A DNA stretch of 64,000 bases from Bradyrhizobium sp. ISRA464 (GTDB taxonomy: Bacteria > Pseudomonadota > Alphaproteobacteria > Rhizobiales > Xanthobacteraceae), in assembly GCF_029910095.1 (NCBI RefSeq), contig NZ_CP094526.1, forward strand, positions 4,216,001 to 4,280,000. The letters run 5' to 3'. Of the stretch, positions 55,401-64,000 are shown in pieces. The notes below the pieces were generated by a model. It did not search any database, was not told the origin of the DNA, and saw only the letters and a program-made list of their open reading frames with translations. Each line of letters starts with the position of its first letter. Within the stretch, counting starts at the first letter, position 1. Made by a program: the position numbers and the translations under genes.

Positions 55401-58400
55401 GCCGTCGTCGGGCGGCCGTCACGCGCCATCGGATAGCCATCGAAGGTGGTCGCAACCGACGATGGCTCTCCCGGAATGTTGAACAAGATCGACGTCACGG
55501 AGCCGCCGAACAGCGCGCCCCAATACATGCTGGAGAGCAGGATGATCGCCGAAACCGGCTGCATGCCGAAGGTCAGTGGCAGGAGCAGCGACACGCCGTT
55601 CGGCGCGCCCAGCCCCGGCAGTACGCCGACCAGAATGCCGAGGAGCACGCCGGCCGCCATCAGGATCAGATGCGGCACGGTGACCGCGATCGTAAACCCG
55701 TGTAGGAGTTCCTGGAGATTGTCCATCGGCCCTCTCCTTCAGAACCCGAACGCGGCGGCGAGAGCGCCGTGCGGCAGCGTCACTTGGAACATGCGCTCAA
55801 ACACGACATAAAGCGCGAGCGACGTCGCCGCCGCCATGACCAGCGCTCGCGGCACGGATTGGTGCCTGGGGATCGCAAGCACCGCGAAGACATACAGGGC
55901 CGAGGCGAGATACATCCCCGCCAGCGGGATCGCGGCAACGAAAATTGCAGCCGGAACGAACAGGCCGGCAAGCCGGCGCAGCTCGATCGGCGTGATAGCA
56001 ACAGGAACGCTTGCGGGCGTCGCGGCCGGCAGGACGCCACGCACCAGGTTGTAGAGGCTCCCGAGCACGATGACGATGCCGGTTAGGAACGGGAACGTGC
56101 CGGCGTCCACGCCCGCGGTCGACCAGCCGATGCCGTTGTCGAGGCTGGAGACGACGACTGCCACACCGAAGATACCGGTGAGGCCGGCGGTCGCAAGTTC
56201 AAGAGCGCGGCGCGATATCATCAAGGGCTCCTGGTGGCGAGAGACAACAGGACATCATGGCGCGGTGATTACGCCTTACTTGACGAGCCAGCCCTGCTCG
56301 CTCGCAACCTGCTTGACGTGCTCGATATCCTTCTTGATGAACTTGTCGAAGTCGGCACCCGTCAGGAACGTGTCGACCTGGGAAGTTTTTTCGATGTAGT
56401 CCTTCCATTCCGGCGTGGCTTGCACTCTCTTCATGAGGTCGACATAGAACGCGGCCTGGTCCGGCGTGACCTTACCGGGCAGCCACACCGTACGCGGCTG
56501 CTCATATTGCTTGATGTCGAGGCCCTGCTCGACACAGGTCGGCACGTCGCGCCAGCCTTCTGTCGCGGTGACCTTGGGGCCCTGCGGCAGCCGCTTGGGG
56601 CTGAAAGCGCAGAGCGGCCGCTGTGTACCACCGCGCCACTGCCCGAGGCTCTCGCTGGGATTGTTGACGTGGGAGTCGATGTGCCCGCCGGCGAGCTGCA
56701 CGGCGGCTTCCGCGCCGCTCTTGAAGGGGATGTAGGTCAGTTTGACGTGCCCCACCTTCTCGATCATGCGGGTCAGCACCTCGTCGGTATCCTTCGACTG
56801 CGCGCCCCCCATTTTGAATTCGCTCGATGCGGCCGCCTTCAGATAGTCCCCCGCCGTCTTGTAGGGCGCGTCCTGCTTGACCCAGAGCAGGAACTCGTCC
56901 TGGGCCATCGCCGCGATCGGGGTGAGATCGGTATAGTTGAACGCGACCTTGGATACGAGCGGCTGCTGCCAGGCATTCGACGTGCCGAAGATCAGCTTGT
57001 AGGGGTCGCCCGCCGACGCCTTGCCGTAGACATAGCCTTCTGCACCGCTGCCGCCGCCCTTGTTGACGACGACGATCGGCTGATCCGTCAGCTTGTACTT
57101 GGTGATGATGTTCTGCACCGCGCGAGCGAGATTGTCGGTCCCACCGCCCGGCCCGGCCGTGGCCACGAACTCGATCGGCTTTTGCGGTTGCCAGGCGGCA
57201 CGTGCCGGCATTGTGCCGGTGAGCGCGGCAGCGGCCGCCGCAAGCAGAAGTGTTGACGTCAGACGCATGATCTCCTCCAGCTGATACTCTCTATTGTTCT
57301 TATCTGTCGTATCGATGTCCGCTAGGCGACGCGCTGCTCGCCCTTCCCCGACGCCGAAACGATTGCGCCTTCTTTCTCGAGCGCTTCGATCTGCTCCGTG
57401 TCGAACCCGTGCTCGGCCAGCACCTCGCGCGTATGCTCGCCATAGACGGGGGCGCCGGACTGCACCTTGCCCGGCGTCTCCGAGAATTTGACGGGAAGAC
57501 CGATCGTCTTCACGGGACCGAGCGTGGAATGCTCGACCTCGACGACCATCTCGCGTGCCAGCGTCTGCGGATCGCTCAGCGCCTCCAGCATGTCGTGCAC
57601 GGGTCCGCACGGCACGCCCTTGTCGTCAAGCGCCGCGAGCCAGTGCGATCGCGGCCTGGTGCGGAAGCGTTCGCTCAAGACAGCCTCGAGCTCCTTCAGA
57701 TGCGCCATGCGGTCGGCGCCGGTGACGAAGCGCGGATCGGCGGCAAGCTCGGTGGCACCGAGCGCCTCCAGCATCAGGAGCCAATGCTTCTTGTTGGCGC
57801 CGCCGACCACGAGCCAGCCGTCGGAGGCCTCAAAGGCCTGATAGGGCGCGTTGAGCGGATGCGCCGAGCCCATCGCGCGCGGCGCGGTGCCCGCGGCGAG
57901 CGCGATTGTCGATTGCCAATAGGTCTGCACCAAAGCCGCTTCATAAAGCGACGTCTCGACCCACTGCCCCTCGCCAGTCTTGAGACGGTGCGTATAGGCG
58001 GCCAGGATTCCCATGCTCGCGAGCAGGCCGGCGGTGATGTCGGACAATGGCGGCCCGCATTTCACAGGCGGCCCGTCGGGACGTTCGCCGGTAAAGCTCA
58101 TGATGCCGCTCATCGCCTGCGCCACCAGATCGAAGCCCCTGCGGTGCCTGTAGGGGCCGGTGCGGCCGAAGCCCGACAGCGAGCAATAGATCAACGCCGG
58201 ATATTCCTTGTGCAGCGCCTCGTAGCCGAAGCCCAGGCGCTCCATTGCTCCCGGCGCGAAGTTCTCGACCAGCACGTCGGCGCTCGCGAGCAGCCGCCGC
58301 AGCACCTGCTTGCCGCCGTCGGTCTTCAGATCCAGCACGATGCCGCGCTTGTTGCGGTTCATCATCAGGAACGAGGCCGCCTCGCCGCCGATCGTCGGCG

Positions 58401-61400
58401 GCACCGAATGGCGGGTGTCATCACCAGAAGGCGATTTCTCGATCTTGATGACATCTGCGCCCATGTCGGCGAGCATCAGCGTGCAGGTCGGACCCGCCAT
58501 CACATGGGTGAGATCGATGACCTTGAGGCCGGCAAGCGGTCCCGGACGGCGAGAGGTGGGTTGCGATCGATCGCTTTGCATCGGCGCCTAACCTATTGAC
58601 CGCGCCACTGCGGCGCGCGCTTGTTGAGGAAAGCATCGAGCCCTTCGCGAAAATCCTGGCTCGTGTAGCACATCAGGATGAGGTCTTCCCCCTCATCCCG
58701 CGTCAGCCGCTTTTGCAGGCGGGCTACCGCCTGCTTGGTCGCATTCAGTGTCAGCGGCGCGTGACCGGCCAGCAGCCGGGCGACTTCTTCGGCGCGCCGG
58801 TCGAGCGCCGCAACATCTTCGACGACCTCGCCCAGCAGCCCGACGCTTGCAGCCTCAGCGGCATCGACAAGCCGCGCGGTGAAGATCAGATCCTTGACGC
58901 GCGCAGCGCCAATGAGCGCGGTGAGACGGCTAATATTGGACATCGATAGGCAGTTGCCGAGCGTCCGGGCGATGGGAAATCCGATTCTGACGCTTTTCGT
59001 GCCGATCCGCAGGTCGCAGGCCGCGGCAATGCCTGCTCCTCCACCGGTGCAAAATCCGTTGATCGCCGCGATTGTCGGCACCCGACACCGCTCGAGCGTG
59101 GTCAGCACCCGATCGATCCGATTCTCGTAGTCGAGTGCGTCCTGCGGCGTCTTGAATTCGCGGAACTGGTTGATGTCAGTGCCCGAGGCGAAGGCCTTGT
59201 CCCCTGCACCGCGCAGCACCAGCACCTTGATTGAATGATCGCTGTTGGCGTGCTCGCAAATCGCGGCGAGCCGCTCGTACATGGCGAAGGTGAAGGCATT
59301 GCGCGCCTGCGGTCGGTTGAAAGTGATCCAGCCGATGCCGTCATGGTGCTCGAAAACCAGATCTTCCGCCGCTGCGACCTCTAGGTCCATTTCCTCAGGT
59401 CCTCTTGTTTTTTACAGTTTTGAATGCAAAATTTGGGATATTCAAGCTATAATTCCTCCTTCTACACCTAAAAAATCAATTTTGCATGCAAAATAGGGCT
59501 TGATCCCATGCTTCACGAGGAGGTCGTCGGACGCATTCGCGCCATTCTGCTGGATGGCGAAATCCCTCCAGGCGCTCGGATCCCCGAGCGCGAATTGTGC
59601 GACCGGCTGGAGATTTCGCGTACGCCGCTGCGCGAAGCGCTCAAGGTGCTCGCCGCCGAGGGCCTCGTGCAGTTGCTGCCCCATCGCGGCTCACGCGCGG
59701 CAAAGCTGACGGACAGGGACATGCGCGACCTGTTCGAGGTCTGCCAGGGCCTCGAGGCGCTCGCCGGCGAACTTGCCTGCGAACGCATCACGAACGGTGA
59801 GATCGATGAGATTGCCGCGACGCACGCGGCCATGGTGCAGCATTATCGCGAGGACGACCTGATCCAGTACTACCGCGGCAACCGCGCGATTCATGAAGCC
59901 ATCGTCACCGCAGCCGGAAATCCCGTACTCACGGGCCTCTATGCTTCGGTAACGGCGCGCATTCGGCGCGCCCGTTACGTTACGCCGATGACGCCCCAGC
60001 GCTGGGCGCGCGCGGTCCAGGAGCACGAAGCAATTCTCAACGCGCTCCAGCGGCGTGACGGCGTTGGCCTCTCCCACGTCTTGCGCGCCCATCTTCGCCA
60101 CAAGCGCGAAGAGGTCTTGCAAGCAGGATTCGCGGACACGGACGGCATCGATCTGCCCCGCCAAATCGCGTGAAGCGCCCCGCATTGGCCGGTGATATGG
60201 CCGCAATGCAGAATTGAGTTGATCTAAGCGCACCCGCGCCCGGGGTCCGCGCGCCAGTTCCCACCAATCACAGCAGCCGCGGTACGATTCGACGGATGAA
60301 TGCAGGATTCCGGTGACTTGGAACCAGTCATATCCCAGAGAAAACAGTCACTTAGGATTCAGGCTAATCCGCGCATTTGCGCTTGCCTCACCACACCTGA
60401 ACAGGAGGAACGGTGCCAAGTGTGAGGCGTTCCTCCAGCGGGGCTTGGATTGAACGGAGACGAGATATGAGAAACCTGACATTGGCAGCGCTCGCCGGCG
60501 CCGGCGCCCTCATAGCCTCCGGCACCTACGCGGCAGCAAACGAGTTCCAGATCAGGGATAACGCTCCTCTGCTTCACCAGGCTCGGCTGGTGTGTAACGA
60601 TGCCGGGCGATGTTGGCATACCCGGCATGATCGCGTGATACGCGGAGAGACCTACTACTACGGGCCGCGACGCTACTACGATTACGATGATTACGGCTAC
60701 TATCACCGGCCTGGCATTGGTGTTTACGGCCCAGGATTCAGCTTCGGCATCGGCCCGGGCTATTAACATCCGCTGAACGTCTCGCTATCCGCAAAGTCCG
60801 CCACAACCCGTCGTTGTTCGGCGGGCTTTGCGCGTTATCGGCATTCGAGGCCTGAATTCGGAGGCCTCGCCGAAGGCCTTGTGGGCCCCCGCCCGCACAA
60901 GATCACACCGATCGACCTCACGTCCGGAACTCTCGCTTTTCTCATCCGATCTCACCTCACCCGCCCGGCGCGCGGCGGCTCGTGACGAAATGCCGCCAAA
61001 TAGCGATGGTTTGGTCGGCGGTGTCGCTATGCACCAGGTTCGCAATGAGATTGTTCGAGGCATCTCCCTCAGCCCCGCGCCGCCACCATTCGACGGAGGA
61101 CCAGCAGCCACTTCCGACTTCTCAACGCAAACCGGCGTTTCGACGCAAACCGCCGTTGTCGTCACTTCGACCGGCCTTGTTATGCCTTGTGTCGCTGTCG
61201 ATGATTGCGCTCGGCTGCACCCGGCTTCACGCCCAAGACGTCGCAGGTCCCGACAAGGAATTGGTCGTGGCGACCAAGGAGGCACCCCCATTCGCGCTGA
61301 AACAGTCCGATGGGAACTGGCGCGGTATCAGCATCGCACTCTGGAAAAGGGTTGCCGATCGGGCGCATCTGCATTTTCGCCTGGTCGAGACCCAGAGCGT

Positions 61401-64000
61401 GCCGGATCTGCTTGATGGCGTCGCGAACGGCCGCTTCGACGCCGGCGTCGCGGCGGTCACAGTGACGGCCGAGCGCGCGCGCAAGGTCGGTTTTACTCAA
61501 CCTTTCTATAATACCGGGCTCGGCATTGCGGTACCGGTCAATGAAAATCCCTGGGTTTCGATCGGACGGGCGCTTCTTTCGTTCGGCTTCTTCCAGGCCG
61601 TTGGGGTGCTGCTTGGTTTCGCAATGGCAGTCGGTTTCCTGATTTGGGTGCTGGAACGGCGCAAGACGGAGCATTTCGGCGGTGGCGCCAAGGGGCTTGG
61701 CTCCAGCTTCTGGTGGTCGACCGTCGCCATGACGCAGGCCGGGGCCGCCCAGAATGCTCCGACAACCCTCCCCGGGCGGATCGTCGCAATGGGTTGGATG
61801 ATCGCATCCGTGATCGCGATCGCGGTGTTCACCGCCGGTATCACCTCCACCCTGACGCGGAGAGGGCTCGAGGGCTCCGTTCATGGCTTCAACGACCTGC
61901 GGTCCGTACGTGTCGGCGCGGTCGCGAACTCCCCGACAACTGACTACTTCACTCGTCAGCGGCTTTCCTTCCGAACATTTCCGGACGTCCAAAGCGGCCT
62001 CTCCGCATTGGCGCACGGCACCATCGATGCCTTCGTTCACGACAAGCCACTGCTGACCTGGATGGTTCGGAACAACTTCTCGGACTCGGTCCGTGTCGTC
62101 GACACCAGCTTCAGCAGCGAGAGCTATGCAATCGTTTTGCCGAAAGGCAGCCCCCTGCGGCCGACGCTCGATCTCGCCGTGCTCGATGAAATTGAAAGCG
62201 ATTGGTGGCAACAAACGCTGTTCGAGTCCCTTGGAAACGCCCGATCTCGCTGACTCCGGCGCGCGGGAAGTCTACGTTCTCAGGGGCGGCATTGCTGTAA
62301 TTTATACTTCAGTAAGCAGATCGTGGGAGGGTCCACCAATGAGTTGCGTTGGAGTGCACCAGTGATCGATTTTGACGAGCTGCGTAGTCTCGCAGCAGAC
62401 GTTCGCATCTTCATCGAAGCTTCCGAAGACAAGGCGGGCGCCCTCAAGGCCGTGGTCAACGCCTACGATGTCGTGCTGGGTATCTTCCCTTCCTCGGCTG
62501 GAATGGATCTTCATGTGGTCAAGGGAACCGAAGTCCTCAACCACATCGCTCAGACGCAGATCTCTGGCGATTTCACGCATACCGCGATTGCGTTCCAGAA
62601 TCGGGAACAGGCAATCGCGCTGCAGCAGGCGATGGCGGCTTAGCCGCAATCCGATTCCTTCTCGCCCGAGCCCGGCGGCCGCACGCCAGGACGTTACGGT
62701 CGTCACCAGCGCAAACTGATCGATGTCCAGAGATCGTCCGGCCTCATAGGTCTAGCCTGGGTCGACCACCTGCTCCACCAGCCTCCATTCGACAGCGCGT
62801 CGCTGCCCTTGCCCCGGTCGAAACGCACCACCGCGATGCGGCCTGCGGGCCGGAGGCGACTGCTACCTCCCTCGCTCGCGTTGTGTGAGATGCGGGCAAA
62901 TCGTCCGCCTCGACATCGCATGGCCTCTTCGCCTATCCTGCCCGCATGAGCGATCACGATCATCATCACCACGATCACGACCATTCCGAGTTGTCGGAGA
63001 CCGAGCTGCGCGTGCGCGCGCTGGAATCGATCCTGAGCGAGAAGGGTTATCTCGAGCCGGCCGCGCTGGACGCCATTGTGCAGGCCTACGAGACGAAAAT
63101 CGGCCCGCATAACGGAGCCCGGGTCGTCGCCAAGGCCTGGACCGATCCCGCCTTCAAGAAGGCGCTGCTCGAAGACGCCACCAAGGCCGTCGGCACCCTC
63201 GGCCATGTCAGCAGGGTCGGCGACCATCTCGTGGCGGTCGAGAACACGCCAGGCCGTCACAACATGGTCGTTTGCACCCTCTGCTCCTGCTATCCGTGGG
63301 AGATGCTCGGGCTGCCGCCGGTTTGGTACAAGGCCGCCCCCTACCGCTCACGCGCGGTCAAGGATCCGCGCGGCGTCCTTGCCGACTTCGGCGTGAGCCT
63401 GCCGAAGGAGACGGAAATCCGCGTCTGGGATTCGACCGCGGAAACCCGCTTCCTGGTGCTGCCGATGCGGCCCGAGGGCACCGAGGGCTGGAGCGAAGAG
63501 CAGCTCGCCGAGCTCGTGACGCGCGATTCCATGATCGGCACCGGATTCCCGAAGAAGCCGGGTGCTCCGTCATGAACGGCGTCCACGACATGGGCGGCAT
63601 GGACGGGTTCGGCAAGGTCGAACCCGAGCCGAACGAGCCGATGTTCCATCAGGAATGGGAATCGCGGGTGCTGGCGATGGTCCGCGCCATGGGCGCGGCC
63701 GGCGCGTTCAACATCGATGCATCGCGCTTCTATCGCGAGACCCTCCCGCCGCACGTCTATCTGTCGAGCTCCTATTACAAGAAATGGCTGCTCGGGCTTG
63801 AAGCGTTGCTGCTCGACAAGGGCTTTATCGGGAAGGAGGACATCGCGGCCGGACATGCCGTGACGCCGGCAAGTCCGCTCAAGCGCGGCAAGTTCTCGGT
63901 TGCCGATGTCGAGCGCGTGATGGTGCGCGGCAAGTTCGGCCGCGCAGCGCCTGCGCCCGCGAAGTTCAAGGCGGGTGATCGCGTGCGGGCGAAGAACATC

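Overview
The window reads as chromosomal DNA of a Bradyrhizobium-like alphaproteobacterium (Rhizobiales). This is inferred from the high-GC codon use, the DUF6894, DUF2905, PepSY and other small proteins typical of that group, many solute-binding-protein transporters, and a cobalt-type nitrile hydratase. No rRNA, tRNA, CRISPR array or intact insertion sequence was seen.

Layout. 0.4-5.2 kb: exopolysaccharide-type glycosyltransferases (a WecG/TagA enzyme fused to a STAS domain, plus two family-2 enzymes) and an orphan LuxR-type regulator. 5.7-9.2 kb: a FetAB-like ABC exporter, an ATP-grasp-like protein, and the end of the next operon. 8.9-17 kb: an envelope module with two FtsX-type permeases, a LolD-type ATPase, CusF-like and PepSY periplasmic proteins, a two-component system, an outer-membrane barrel and a broken beta-propeller gene. 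17-33 kb: a gene graveyard. Intact small genes, superoxide dismutase, a Cj0069-family protein and a marR-emrA-emrB efflux operon lie among many truncated or frameshifted genes (cytochrome b, LysR, GST, TauE tail, isoprenylcysteine methyltransferase, two SDRs, a methyltransferase, dinB).

33-44.3 kb: a catabolic cluster with two complete ribose-type ABC transporters facing away from a GntR regulator. It also holds an SMP-30 lactonase, a VOC enzyme, a 2-hydroxyacid dehydrogenase and an RraA-like aldolase. An 18-bp direct repeat lies on each side of it. 45.9-51.3 kb: a five-gene dipeptide/oligopeptide ABC operon. 51.4-53.2 kb: an orphan Tat signal fragment, a dead tyrosine-recombinase gene and a cluster of TCGAATTC repeats. 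53.2-60.2 kb: a TctABC carboxylate transporter, a PdxA-family dehydrogenase, a CaiB-type CoA transferase and an enoyl-CoA hydratase, controlled by a divergent GntR regulator with two palindromic sites. 60.4-64 kb: a small secreted protein, a bacterial ionotropic-glutamate-receptor-like channel, a small unknown protein, and nitrile hydratase alpha and beta (beta cut by the window end).

The clearest candidates for something new are: the sugar cluster bounded by direct repeats, whose substrate is unknown; the glutamate-receptor-like channel without a potassium filter; a stand-alone sigma-70 region-1.1-like protein; the recurring GGGGA/TCCCC leader hairpin; and the pdxA-TctABC-CoA transferase cluster.
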